Assembly: GCF_019458805.1 (NCBI RefSeq)
Contig: NZ_JAIBOA010000016.1
Span: 1-64,000, forward strand
Direction: 5' to 3'
Length of the DNA: 64,000 nucleotides
Source: Actinomadura parmotrematis
GTDB taxonomy: Bacteria > Actinomycetota > Actinomycetes > Streptosporangiales > Streptosporangiaceae
Position numbers and translations under genes: made by a program. The notes under the pieces are model-generated. The model did not search any database and was not told the DNA's origin. It saw nothing but the letters and a program-made list of their open reading frames with translations. Of this stretch, positions 51,699 to 60,030 are shown piece by piece; position 1 is the first letter of the stretch; every line of letters starts with the position of its first letter.

Positions 51699-51714
51699 CC
51701 ACCCCGGAGGATCC

Positions 51715-52680
51715 ATGATCGAGACGGTGCGGGGGCCGGTCGCCGACCCCGGCGTCACCCTGATGCACGAGCACGTGTTCGGCCTGTCCCCGGAGATCCT
51801 GTGGAACTGGCCCGACATCCCCGAGGGCTGGGACCTGGAGGAGCGGGCCCGCGAGGCCGCCGGGAAGCTGGACGAGCTGAAGGCCGCGGGCGTCGACACG
51901 ATCGTCGACCTCACCGTCATCGGCCTCGGCCGGTACGTGCCCGCGGTGCAGCGCGTCGCCGAGCTGACCGAGGTCAACATCGTCGCCGCGACCGGCCTCT
52001 ACACCTACGACGCGCTGCCCGCCTACTTCGGCAACCGCGGCCCCGGGACGCTGTTCGGCGGGGAGGACCGCCTCGCGGAGTTCTTCGTCCGCGACATCAC
52101 CGAGGGCATCGGCCGCACCGGCGTGCGCGCCGGGATGCTCAAGTGCGCGACCGGGCGGCAGGGCATCACCCCGGGCGTCGAGCGGGTGATCCGCGCCGTC
52201 GCCGCCGCGCACCGCGAGACGGGCGTGCCGATCACCACGCACAGCGAGTCGTCCACCCGCAATGGGCTGGACCAGCAGAAACTCCTGGCCGAGGAGGGAG
52301 TGGACCTGTCCCGCGTGGTCATCGGCCACGCCGGCGACTCCACCGACCTCGCCTACCTGGAGGAGCTGATCGCCGCCGGGTCCTACATCGGCATGGACCG
52401 CTTCGGCATCGAGTTCACCTCCTTCCAGGACCGGGTCGCGACCGTCGTCGCGATGTGCGAGCGCGGCCACGCCGGCCGGATGGTCCTGTCCCACGACTCC
52501 TACTGCTTCAACGACCGCTTCGACCCGGTGGTGGTGAAGCGGCGCCACCCCAACTACCACCTGCTGCACATCTCCCGCGACGTGCTGCCCGCGCTGCGCG
52601 CCGCCGGCGTCACCGAGGAGCAGATCCACGCCATGCTCGTGACCAACCCCCGCGCCATCTTGTCCGGCGGCGCGGCATGA
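51715..52680 (+). CDS. Phosphotriesterase-family metal hydrolase, copy 1
   Basis: A 321-residue TIM-barrel binuclear metal hydrolase of the PTE/lactonase family. All ligands are present: His18 and His20 (MHEH), the carboxylated Lys143 (GMLKCAT), His176 (TTHSESS), His205 (IGHAGDSTD) and Asp261 (LSHDS). Family members hydrolyse lactones, phosphotriesters or related esters; lactonase activity is the commonest natural one. CGGAGG precedes the ATG. Its stop overlaps the ATG of the following P450 by four bases. A paralogue on the opposite strand lies 2.5 kb away, beyond the HtrA gene. Confidence 0.92.
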   Translation: MIETVRGPVADPGVTLMHEHVFGLSPEILWNWPDIPEGWDLEERAREAAGKLDELKAAGVDTIVDLTVIGLGRYVPAVQRVAELTEVNIVAATGLYTYDALPAYFGNRGPGTLFGGEDRLAEFFVRDITEGIGRTGVRAGMLKCATGRQGITPGVERVIRAVAAAHRETGVPITTHSESSTRNGLDQQKLLAEEGVDLSRVVIGHAGDSTDLAYLEELIAAGSYIGMDRFGIEFTSFQDRVATVVAMCERGHAGRMVLSHDSYCFNDRFDPVVVKRRHPNYHLLHISRDVLPALRAAGVTEEQIHAMLVTNPRAILSGGAA

Positions 52681-53942
52681 CCGGCGCGCCGGCCGCCGGC
52701 ACCTCCGACCCGCGCACCGCCACCGACTTCGACGTCACCGCCGACTGGCACGTCGCCGACCCCTACCCCTTCCTGCGGCGCCTGCGCGACGAACGGCCCG
52801 TCTTCTGGAGCGACCACCTGCGCATGTGGGTGCTCACCCGCCACGACGACGTCCGCAACGCCTACCGCGACAACGCCACGTTCTCCAGCATCGGGTCGCT
52901 CACCATCTCGCGGACGCTGACGCCCGAGGTCAGGGACATGCTCGGCGACCACGAGTCGTTCCTCGACGACTTCGCCGCCAACGTCGACCCGCCCAAGCAC
53001 ACCCGCATCCGCCGGGCCATCTCGCGCGCCTTCACCCCGCGCGCCGTCGCCCGCCTCGGCGAGTCGTTCCGCGGCAAGGTGGACGCCGCCCTGGACGCGG
53101 TCGTGCCGAACGGCAAGGCCGACTTCGTCGCCGACATCGCGCACCTGCCGTCCGCGCGGCTGGCCGCCGTCTTCATCGGCGTCCCGCCCGAAGACGAGGA
53201 GGACGTCAAGCACTGGGTGCTGTCGTGGTTCCAGCTGTTCCTGTCGCCGCAGACGCCCGAGCGGCAGCGCGAGCTCGCCGCCGACTTCCTCAAGTACCTC
53301 GACTACGTCGACCGGCTCGTCACCGCCCGCCGCGCCGAGCCGCGCGCCGACTTCGTCTCGCTGATGGCCGAGCTCATCGACACCGGCCCGGACGGCCTCT
53401 CGCACCGCGAGGTCGTCGAGACCATCAGCGCGCTGCTGCTCGGCGGCAACGACACCGTCCCGAACGGCCTGTCCAACGCCGTCCACCGGCTGCTGCGCGA
53501 GCGCGCCGTCTGGGACGAGATCGTCGCCGACCCGGCCCTGCGCCCGGGCATGATCGAGGAGTCGTTCCGGCTGGACGGCGCGAGCCTCGGCAGCTTCCGC
53601 ACCACCACCCGCGCCGTCGAGCTGCACGGCACGACGATCCCGGCGGGCGCGCAGGTGCTGCTGCACAGCGACTCGGCCGGGCACGACGAGCGGGTGTTCC
53701 CCGACCCCGAGCGGTTCGACGTCCGCCGCCCGAACGCCCGCGACCACCTGGTCTTCGGTTACGGCGTGCACCATTGCGTGGGCGCCGCGCTCAGCCGGCT
53801 GAAGATGGAGATCGCGGTCGAGCGGCTCACCGCCCGCCTGCCGAGCCTCCGCCTCGACACCGCCGCCCCGCCGCCCGCCTACCGCAAGAGCATGGTCGGC
53901 CGCGGCCTGCAGACGCTGCCGGTGGAGTGGGACGAGCGCTGA
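52677..53942 (+). CDS. Cytochrome P450, canonical monooxygenase type
   Basis: A 421-residue soluble class I P450 (CYP105/107-like in style). The I-helix has the regular acid-alcohol pair in LGGNDTVPNG, the K-helix ExxR is ESFR, and the haem Cys lies in FGYGVHHCVGAA. It should hydroxylate a small substrate with electrons from an unlinked ferredoxin. The ATG overlaps the phosphotriesterase-like gene stop (ATGA), so the two are translationally coupled. The convergent HtrA gene ends five bases beyond the stop. Confidence 0.94.
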   Translation: MTGAPAAGTSDPRTATDFDVTADWHVADPYPFLRRLRDERPVFWSDHLRMWVLTRHDDVRNAYRDNATFSSIGSLTISRTLTPEVRDMLGDHESFLDDFAANVDPPKHTRIRRAISRAFTPRAVARLGESFRGKVDAALDAVVPNGKADFVADIAHLPSARLAAVFIGVPPEDEEDVKHWVLSWFQLFLSPQTPERQRELAADFLKYLDYVDRLVTARRAEPRADFVSLMAELIDTGPDGLSHREVVETISALLLGGNDTVPNGLSNAVHRLLRERAVWDEIVADPALRPGMIEESFRLDGASLGSFRTTTRAVELHGTTIPAGAQVLLHSDSAGHDERVFPDPERFDVRRPNARDHLVFGYGVHHCVGAALSRLKMEIAVERLTARLPSLRLDTAAPPPAYRKSMVGRGLQTLPVEWDER

Positions 53943-53947
53943 CCGCC

Positions 53948-55063
53948 CTACTGGGCGGGGCCCTCGACCAGGCGGACGTCGGCGGTGCGGGATCCGCCGG
54001 CCGGGTCGGTCCACTCCAGGCGGACGGTGTCGCCGGGATGGCGGGCGAGCATCAGCTCGGTCAGCTCGGCGGGGGAGCCGACCGGCTCGCCGTCCACGGT
54101 GCGGATGACGGCGTCCTTGCGGAGGCCCGCCCGGTCGGCCGGGGTGTCGGGGACGACGTCCACGACCCGCGCCCCGGTGGCGGCGGTGGTGCCGTCGGGC
54201 CCGGTGTCGGCGCGCACCTGCACGCCGAGCAGCGCGGTGCGGCCGAGGTGGACGCCGCCCGAGGCGTCCCCGCGGGCGATCCTGCCGGCGACCTCCAGGG
54301 CGCGCGCGGCGGGGATCGCGTAGCCGCGGTGCGTGGCGCTCTTGCCCTTCTTCATGGTGAAGTCGCCGGACGCGGCGGTGTTGATCCCGATGACGCGACC
54401 GTCGGTGTCCAGCAGCGGCCCGCCCGAGTCGCCCGGCTGGATCGGCGCGCTCGTCTCGATGAGGCCGGTGAGGCGCTCGCTGCCGCCGTCGCTCTGGTCG
54501 GTCGCGGTGACGGTCTGCTCCAGCGACAGGACCCTGCCGGTGACGACCGCCGGGGTGCCGCCCTTGCCGCCGGCGTTGCCGACGGCGGTGACCGGGTCGT
54601 CCACCCGCACGTCGCGCGAGTCGCCGAACCGGGCGGCCTTCAGCCCGGCCGCGCCGGTGAGGCGGATGACGGCGAGGTCGCCGGCCTTGTCGTAGCCGAC
54701 GACCTCGGCGGGGTAGGCGCGCCCGTCGTCGGTGTCGGTGCCGGTGATCGCGGTGGAGCCCTGGATGACGTGGTTGTTGGTGAGCACCAGCCCGGAGGCG
54801 TCCAGCACGATGCCGGTGCCCGCCGAGCGGAGGCCGCGCAGGCCCTGCTCGGCCTCGATGTTGACGACGCCGGGCTTGCGGCCGCTCGGCTTCTGCCCGA
54901 TCCGGGTGCTGGTCGCGACGGGGGCGGGCACCGCGCTCGCGCCGTCCTCGCCGCCCCCCTGCAGCAGGGGGCGGCCGAACACGTAGGCGGCGACGGCGGC
55001 CAGCACGACGAGGAGCAGGATCGCACCCGATCCCGACCCCTGCCGGTCGTGGGTCTGGCTCAC
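53948..55063 (-). CDS. HtrA/DegP-like membrane serine protease with PDZ domain
   Basis: A 371-residue S1C protease. One membrane segment at about 13-30 (AILLLVVLAAVAAYVFG) anchors it, with the catalytic domain outside. The triad is complete: His98 (TNNHVI), Asp129 (GDLAVIRL) and Ser213 (GDSGGPLL). One C-terminal PDZ domain (GAVVVDVVPDTPADRAGLRKDAVI-type strand-loop pattern, about 285-350) completes it. It degrades or regulates misfolded envelope proteins. The GTG start has GAGGA upstream. It sits between two phosphotriesterase-like genes and may be unrelated to them. Confidence 0.93.
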   Translation of the reverse strand: MSQTHDRQGSGSGAILLLVVLAAVAAYVFGRPLLQGGGEDGASAVPAPVATSTRIGQKPSGRKPGVVNIEAEQGLRGLRSAGTGIVLDASGLVLTNNHVIQGSTAITGTDTDDGRAYPAEVVGYDKAGDLAVIRLTGAAGLKAARFGDSRDVRVDDPVTAVGNAGGKGGTPAVVTGRVLSLEQTVTATDQSDGGSERLTGLIETSAPIQPGDSGGPLLDTDGRVIGINTAASGDFTMKKGKSATHRGYAIPAARALEVAGRIARGDASGGVHLGRTALLGVQVRADTGPDGTTAATGARVVDVVPDTPADRAGLRKDAVIRTVDGEPVGSPAELTELMLARHPGDTVRLEWTDPAGGSRTADVRLVEGPAQ

Positions 55064-55215
55064 CTGTCCGGTCCTCCTCGGGGCCGCGCGGCCGTCGCGG
55101 CGTGCGGGCGCACGTCAAGAAGATCCTTGGGTGCGCCGGGCGCCGCCGTCACTATCCCAAAATGGCTATAGCGCGCCGGCCGTTCCGATACAGGAGGATA
55201 TAGGGCGGCCGGGGG

Positions 55216-56199
55216 TCAGGCGCTGGTGAAGTAGCGGCGCGGGTTCTCCACGAGCATCTGGTCGATCTGGGCGCCCGTGACTCCCGCGGCGCGGAGCGCG
55301 GGGATGACGTCCTGGTCGATGTGCCGGTAGTGCCAGTTGGGCGCGGCCGAGCGCATCAGCTCGGGGTCGGGGCCGAACCAGTCCATGTAGCAGCTCGCGT
55401 CGTGCGACAGCACCATCCGGTCGGCGTAGCCGCGCTCGCAGAGGGCGGCGATGGTGGCGACGCGGGCGTCGGTGGGGTTGATGATGTCCAGGCCGAAGCG
55501 GTCCATGCCGAGGATCGCGCCGGTGTCGGCGAGCGCCGTCAGGTAGTCCAGGTCGGTGGAGTCGCCGGCGTGGCCGATGACGACCTTGGCGAGGTCGACG
55601 CCCTCCCGGCCGAGCAGGTCCACCACGATCCGGCCCGCCTCGATACTGCTCTCGGTGTGCACGGTGACGGGCGCGCCGGTCGCCCGGTGCGCGCCCGCGA
55701 CGGCCCGCAGGATCCGCTCCACGCCGGGGGTGAGGCCGGGCGCGTCGATGGCGCACTTCAGGAACGCCGCCTTCACGCCGGTGCCGGCGATGCCCTCGGT
55801 GAGGTCGCGGACGAAGTCGTCGGTCATCGGCTCGGTGCCGTCGTCCAGCAGCGTGCCGGGGCCGCGGTGGTGGAACTGGAACGGCACGTCGTTGTAGGAG
55901 TAGATGCCGGTCGCCACGACGATGTTGAGCTCGGGGACCTGCTCGGCGATCCGCTGGACGCGCGGGATGTAGCGGCCGAGGCCCCACACCGTCGGGTCGG
56001 CGATCGTCGAGACGCCCTGCGCGGCGAGGTCGCGGAGCTTGGCGACGGCGTCGGCGACCCGCGCCTCCTCGTCCCACCAGGCGCCCGCGCCGTAGTTCTG
56101 CACGTTCTCGGCGCCGAGGACGAAGATGTGCTCGTGCATGTAGGTCCGGCCGAGGGCCCCGGTCTCCACAGGCCCCCGCACGGTCTCGACAGTGCTCAT
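55216..56199 (-). CDS. Phosphotriesterase-family metal hydrolase, copy 2
   Basis: A 327-residue paralogue of the protein at 51715. The metal ligands are His22 and His24 (MHEH), Lys148 (FLKCA), His181 (TVHTESS), His210 (IGHAGDSTD) and Asp267 (LSHDAS). The loops differ from copy 1, for example YNDVPFQFHHRGPGTLL against YDALPAYFGNRGPGTLF, so the substrates probably differ. AGGAGG lies seven bases before the ATG. Its promoter contains a perfect ACCGACCGGTCGGT palindrome between -35 and -10, so it is likely repressed by a TetR-family protein and induced by a small molecule. Confidence 0.92.
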   Translation of the reverse strand: MSTVETVRGPVETGALGRTYMHEHIFVLGAENVQNYGAGAWWDEEARVADAVAKLRDLAAQGVSTIADPTVWGLGRYIPRVQRIAEQVPELNIVVATGIYSYNDVPFQFHHRGPGTLLDDGTEPMTDDFVRDLTEGIAGTGVKAAFLKCAIDAPGLTPGVERILRAVAGAHRATGAPVTVHTESSIEAGRIVVDLLGREGVDLAKVVIGHAGDSTDLDYLTALADTGAILGMDRFGLDIINPTDARVATIAALCERGYADRMVLSHDASCYMDWFGPDPELMRSAAPNWHYRHIDQDVIPALRAAGVTGAQIDQMLVENPRRYFTSA

Positions 56200-56226
56200 C
56201 GCCGCCTCCTCAACGCACCCACCACG

Positions 56227-56258
56227 AACATACCGACCGGTCGGTCTTGCCTGGCAAG
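56227..56258 (-). promoter_or_regulatory. Promoter with embedded TetR-type operator for phosphotriesterase copy 2
   Basis: On the minus strand TTGCCA (56257-56252) and TATGTT (56232-56227) are 19 bases apart. Between them lies the perfect 14-base palindrome ACCGACCGGTCGGT (56232-56245), a common actinomycete TetR operator. CTTGCC-T-GGCAAG at 56246-56258 overlaps the -35. The start codon follows at 56199. Confidence 0.6.
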
Positions 56259-56355
56259 CTAGAGCGCGGACGGCCGGGCCGTCAACGCCGGAAGGAGCCG
56301 GCATGCCCGAGCGCGGACCGCGGCGGAGTCCGCTGGACCGGCATAATCCAGGCTC

Positions 56356-57288
56356 ATGGGCAGGGGCGCGGAAGCGTGGGCGCGCGGCGAGCGGGCCGGC
56401 GAGGCCGGAGACGCGACCGCCGCCCGCCGGCACTACTTGGAGGCGGCGGGCGAGGGAAACACCGACGCCTGCTTGTCCCTCGCACTGCTGGAGAAGGGCG
56501 AGGACCGCCCGTACGAGGCCGTCGCCTGGGCGCGGCGAGGGGCCGAGGCGGGCGACGTCGACGCAATGGGCATGCTGGGACTGCTGCTGGACGAGCTGGG
56601 CGACTGGCCGAGGGCCCGCCGCTGGTACGTCCGGGCGGCCGAGCGGGGTTCGCTGGAAGCCATGCTCACTCTGGCCTACGAGGACCGCTATTACGGCGAG
56701 TACGACACCGCCATGCACTGGTTCCGGAAAGCCGCCGAGGCCGGGAGTCACAAGGCCGCGAACAGTCTGGCCTGCCTCCTTCGCGACCGCGACGAGACGG
56801 AAGAAGCCGAAGCGCTATGGCGCGCGGCCGCCGCTGGGGGAGAGAGGGACGCCTGCGTCAATCTGGCCCTCCTTTTGGAGAGCAGGCTTGAGACGCAGGA
56901 GGCGATGCGCTGGTACCGCGAGGCCGCCCGCGCCGGTGACACCGAGGCCGCGGCCGAACTCGGGCTCCTGCTCGTCGACGCCTGGCGGGACGAGGAGGCC
57001 GAGGAATGGCTGCGGCTCGGCGCCCCCGTGAACGTCGAGGCGCGCGTGCAGCTCGTCAGGATCCTGGCGGCGTCGGACCGGGCCGCCGAAAGCGCGGAAA
57101 TGGAGCGGGCGCTCGTGGCCGAGCAGTCGGCGGCGTTCGCCGAAGGCGAGCGGAGCGGCGCGGAGACGCTGGGGCTGCTCTACGAGGTGCTGGGCGATCG
57201 GGGGAGGGCTCTGGAGTGGCATTCGGCGAAGCTGTCGCTGCGGCAGGGGGCGGAGCAGCGCGTCAGGCGGGGGCCGGGCGGGTGGTGA
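56356..57288 (+). CDS. Sel1-like tetratricopeptide repeat protein
   Basis: A 310-residue helical repeat protein with about six Sel1-type units of 32-36 residues. Examples are LEAAGEGNTDACLSLALL, ARRGAEAGDVDAMGMLGLLL, YVRAAERGSLEAMLTLAY, FRKAAEAGSHKAANSLACLL and YREAARAGDTEAAAELGLLL. It should be a cytoplasmic protein-binding scaffold. Base composition is less GC-biased in third positions than its neighbours, a possible sign of recent arrival. The upstream 156 bases are shared with the divergent phosphotriesterase-like gene. Its end overlaps the convergent transporter gene by 26 bases. No ribosome binding site stands out before the ATG. Confidence 0.82.
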   Translation: MGRGAEAWARGERAGEAGDATAARRHYLEAAGEGNTDACLSLALLEKGEDRPYEAVAWARRGAEAGDVDAMGMLGLLLDELGDWPRARRWYVRAAERGSLEAMLTLAYEDRYYGEYDTAMHWFRKAAEAGSHKAANSLACLLRDRDETEEAEALWRAAAAGGERDACVNLALLLESRLETQEAMRWYREAARAGDTEAAAELGLLLVDAWRDEEAEEWLRLGAPVNVEARVQLVRILAASDRAAESAEMERALVAEQSAAFAEGERSGAETLGLLYEVLGDRGRALEWHSAKLSLRQGAEQRVRRGPGGW

Positions 57289-58474
57289 GGAGGGAGGTCA
57301 GGACGGCGGCGGCTGCCAGGGCGGCGATGGTGGCGGCCATCGAGGTGTCGGTGTGGGCCAGGGGCGCGGCGAGGCCGCCGATGGCGAACTGGGCGACGCC
57401 GAGGAGCGCCGAGGCGCTGCCCGCGATCCGCTGGGGGCGGCCCGACAGGGCGAGCGCCGTCGCGTTCGGCATGACGAGGCCCTGCCCGGCGGCGACGAGG
57501 AACAGCGCCGGGAGCATGAGCGGCAGGCCCGCGCCCGCGAGGGCGGCGGCGAGGAGGAGCGCGGCGCCCGCCGCGACGACGGCGAGGCCGGCGGCGAGCA
57601 GGCGGCCGAGCGGCACCCGGCCGACGAGGCGGCCGTTCAGCGCGCCCGTGGCGAGGATGCCGAGGGAGTTGACGCCGAAGGCGAGGCTGAACGCCTGCTC
57701 GGACAGGCCGTGGCCCTTCTCCAGGACGAACGGCGCCCCGGAGATGTAGGTGAACAGCGCCGCGAACGACAGGCCGATGGTGGCGCAGTACCCGACGAAC
57801 GCCCGGTCGGCCAGCAGGGTCCGGAAGGCGCGCAGGGTGGCGGCCAGGCCGCCGGACGCGCGCCGGTCCGGCGGGAGCGTCTCGGGCAGCCCGGCGAGGA
57901 CGGCGAGCAGCAGCGCGACGCCGATCGCGGTCAGCACGGCGAAGATGCCCGGCCAGGGCACCACGCGGAGGAGCTGGCCGCCGAGCAGCGGCGCCGCGAT
58001 CGGCGCCAGCCCGTTGACCAGCATGAGGACGGAGAAGAAGCGCGCCGCCTCGGGCCCGTCGTACAGGTCGCGCACCACGGCGCGGGCGATGACGATGCCG
58101 GCGGCGCCCGCCGCGCCCTGCACGAGCCGGAGCGCGATGAGCGTCTGGACGGTCGGCGCGACGGCGCAGACGAGGGAGGCGAGCGCGTAGGCCGCCAGGC
58201 CGATGAGCAGGGGGCGGCGGCGCCCCCAGGCGTCGCTCGTCGGCCCGGCGACGGCCTGGCCGAGGGACAGCCCCACCACGCACGCCGTCAGCGTGAGCTG
58301 CGCGGTCGCCGGGCCGGTCGACAGGTCGCCGGTCAGCCGCGGCAGGGCCGGCAGGTACATGTCGATCGACAGCGGGGCGAGCGCGCTCAGCGTCCCGAGG
58401 ATGAGGACGACGGCGATCCGCCCGCCGCGCTCGGCGGAGCGCGGCGGGACGGCGGCGGCGGGGGACTCGGCCAT
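57263..58474 (-). CDS. Bcr/CflA-family multidrug MFS transporter
   Basis: A 403-residue, 12-segment major facilitator of the DHA1 Bcr/CflA type. SIDMYLPALPRL in the first loop is the family signature, and DAWGRRRPLLIG is the motif A loop between helices 2 and 3. GAAGAAGIVIARAVVRD in helix 5 resembles the antiporter motif. It probably exports drugs or small metabolites in exchange for protons. The start at 58474 has GAGG eight bases upstream. The nitroreductase gene ends 23 bases before it on the same strand, so the pair may be one transcript. Confidence 0.93.
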   Translation of the reverse strand: MAESPAAAVPPRSAERGGRIAVVLILGTLSALAPLSIDMYLPALPRLTGDLSTGPATAQLTLTACVVGLSLGQAVAGPTSDAWGRRRPLLIGLAAYALASLVCAVAPTVQTLIALRLVQGAAGAAGIVIARAVVRDLYDGPEAARFFSVLMLVNGLAPIAAPLLGGQLLRVVPWPGIFAVLTAIGVALLLAVLAGLPETLPPDRRASGGLAATLRAFRTLLADRAFVGYCATIGLSFAALFTYISGAPFVLEKGHGLSEQAFSLAFGVNSLGILATGALNGRLVGRVPLGRLLAAGLAVVAAGAALLLAAALAGAGLPLMLPALFLVAAGQGLVMPNATALALSGRPQRIAGSASALLGVAQFAIGGLAAPLAHTDTSMAATIAALAAAAVLTSLLTTRPAPA

Positions 58475-58497
58475 GGAGGGATCCTCGCAGGCCGGGA

Positions 58498-59103
58498 TCA
58501 GACCTCGGTGACGACCTGGGCGTAGTCCAGGCGCGGGTTGCGCGGGAACCAGGCGTCGGGGCCGGGCTTGCCGACGTTCACCACCGCGACGACGTGCTGG
58601 TTGGTGTCGGCGAGGAACTCCTTCTTCAGGCCCTCGGCGTCGAACCCGGCCATCGGGCCGGCGGCGAGTCCGGCGGCGCGGATGCCGACGATGAGGTAGC
58701 CGAGCTGGATGGAGGCGTTGAAGCGGGCCATCTGCTCGCGGCCGGGGTTGGCGGCCATCATGTCGCGGGCGTCGGGCTTGTGCGGGAACACCTGCGGCAG
58801 GTGTTCGTGGAAGTCGGCGTCGGAGGTGACGATGAGGGTCAGCGGGGCGCTCGCGGTCTTGGCCTTGTTGCCGTCGGCCATGTGCGCCACGAGCCGCTCG
58901 CGGGCCTCGGGGCTGCGCACCGCGACCAGCCGGAGCGGCTGGGTGTTCATCGCGGTCGGGCCCCACTTGACGAGGTCGTAGATGGCCTGGACCTGCTCGG
59001 TGCTCACCGGCTCGTCGGTGAAGGTGTTGGCGGTGCGCGCCTCGGTGAACAGCAGTTCCTGCGCCGCCTGCTCCAGCGCCAGCATGCCCTCGGTCGTGCT
59101 CAT
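58498..59103 (-). CDS. Nitroreductase-family FMN oxidoreductase (RutE/HadB-like)
   Basis: A 201-residue flavoenzyme of the malonic semialdehyde reductase (RutE)-like branch. TEARTANTFTDEPVSTEQVQAIYDLVKWGPTAMNTQPLR at the N-terminus holds the FMN-binding Arg and Asn. NASIQLGYLIVGIRAAGLAAGPMAGFD and FLADTNQHVVAVVNVGKP complete the family pattern. It reduces quinones, nitro groups or semialdehydes with NAD(P)H. Without other rut genes nearby, a pyrimidine-degradation role is not supported. A general redox detoxification role beside the exporter gene fits. Confidence 0.9.
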   Translation of the reverse strand: MSTTEGMLALEQAAQELLFTEARTANTFTDEPVSTEQVQAIYDLVKWGPTAMNTQPLRLVAVRSPEARERLVAHMADGNKAKTASAPLTLIVTSDADFHEHLPQVFPHKPDARDMMAANPGREQMARFNASIQLGYLIVGIRAAGLAAGPMAGFDAEGLKKEFLADTNQHVVAVVNVGKPGPDAWFPRNPRLDYAQVVTEV

Positions 59104-59202
59104 GTCGTCTGCCTCTCGGTCGCGGGGTGTTCCGAGAGGTCCAACGGGACGACGGCCGGTTATCTGCCGCGTCAGGGAATGAGCTGCGTCACACCCGCCC
59201 CG

Positions 59203-59850
59203 TCAGCCGCCCCCGAGCGTCAGGGTGATCACCGAGCCGCGCTGCGCGACGGTGCCGGGCGCCGGCGCCTGCCCAGTGACGGTGCCGCCGCCCGCCGGCG
59301 CCCGCACGCCGAGGCCGAGCCCCGCGGCCGTGGCGCGGGCCTGCTCGGCGGTGCGGCCGCCGAAGAAGGGGACGACGACGCGGGTGCCGGTCACCGACCC
59401 GCCCTGGCCGCCCGACACGTACAGGGTGACCGGCAGGCCCGGCGCGACGCGGCTGCCGCCCGCCGGGTAGCTGCGGACGACGGTGCCGGCGGGCCGCGAC
59501 GACGGCACCCGGATCAGCGCGCCGAGCGGGATGCGGCGCGCGGCGAGCCGCGCGACGGCCGTCATCGAGCCGTGCCCGGCGACCGGCGGGACGGTGACGG
59601 GGCCGCCCGCCGTCCCGGCGGGCGCGGCCTGCGCGGAGGCGTCCAGCGTCTCCAGGCCGCCGCCGTGCCCGCCGCGCGCGTGCGCCCCGCCGACCAGCAG
59701 GGTGAGGCCGAGCACGCCGAGGACGGCGACGCTGCAGACGCCGCCGAGCAGCAGCATCGTGCGGCGCGACATTTCGGGCCCGCCGGAGCCGGGCTCCGGG
59801 GGACGCGGCGCCGGCTCCCGGTCCGGCGCCTGCGGGAGGTCCGCGGGCAT
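59203..59850 (-). CDS. PASTA-domain membrane protein
   Basis: A 215-residue single-pass protein. A Pro-rich cytoplasmic N-terminus of about 30 residues precedes a membrane segment (MLLLGGVCSVAVLGVLGLTLLVGG). Two PASTA domains lie outside: about 85-145 (VTVPPVAGHGSMTAVARLAARRIPLG...VTLYVSGG) and 150-215 (RVVVPFFGGRTAEQARATAAGLGLG...VITLTLGGG). PASTA modules bind muropeptides or beta-lactam-like ligands, usually on PknB kinases. Here no kinase domain is attached, so it may be an accessory sensor. The ATG is chosen with GGAAAGGGG upstream. A GTG two codons earlier is possible. Confidence 0.85.
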   Translation of the reverse strand: MPADLPQAPDREPAPRPPEPGSGGPEMSRRTMLLLGGVCSVAVLGVLGLTLLVGGAHARGGHGGGLETLDASAQAAPAGTAGGPVTVPPVAGHGSMTAVARLAARRIPLGALIRVPSSRPAGTVVRSYPAGGSRVAPGLPVTLYVSGGQGGSVTGTRVVVPFFGGRTAEQARATAAGLGLGVRAPAGGGTVTGQAPAPGTVAQRGSVITLTLGGG

Positions 59851-60030
59851 GGTCACGCCCCTTTCCGAGCGGTACCGCGACGGTGCCGACCGCTCTTCCC
59901 GCACAGATGCCCGGGACCGAGATCGAGTTCGGGACGCCCCTTTTTCGGCATAGATCGACAACGCCCATGACAGATCGTCAAGCACCGGCATAGGCTCCGG
60001 GCGACCCGCCCGCCGCCGGGAAAGGACGCC

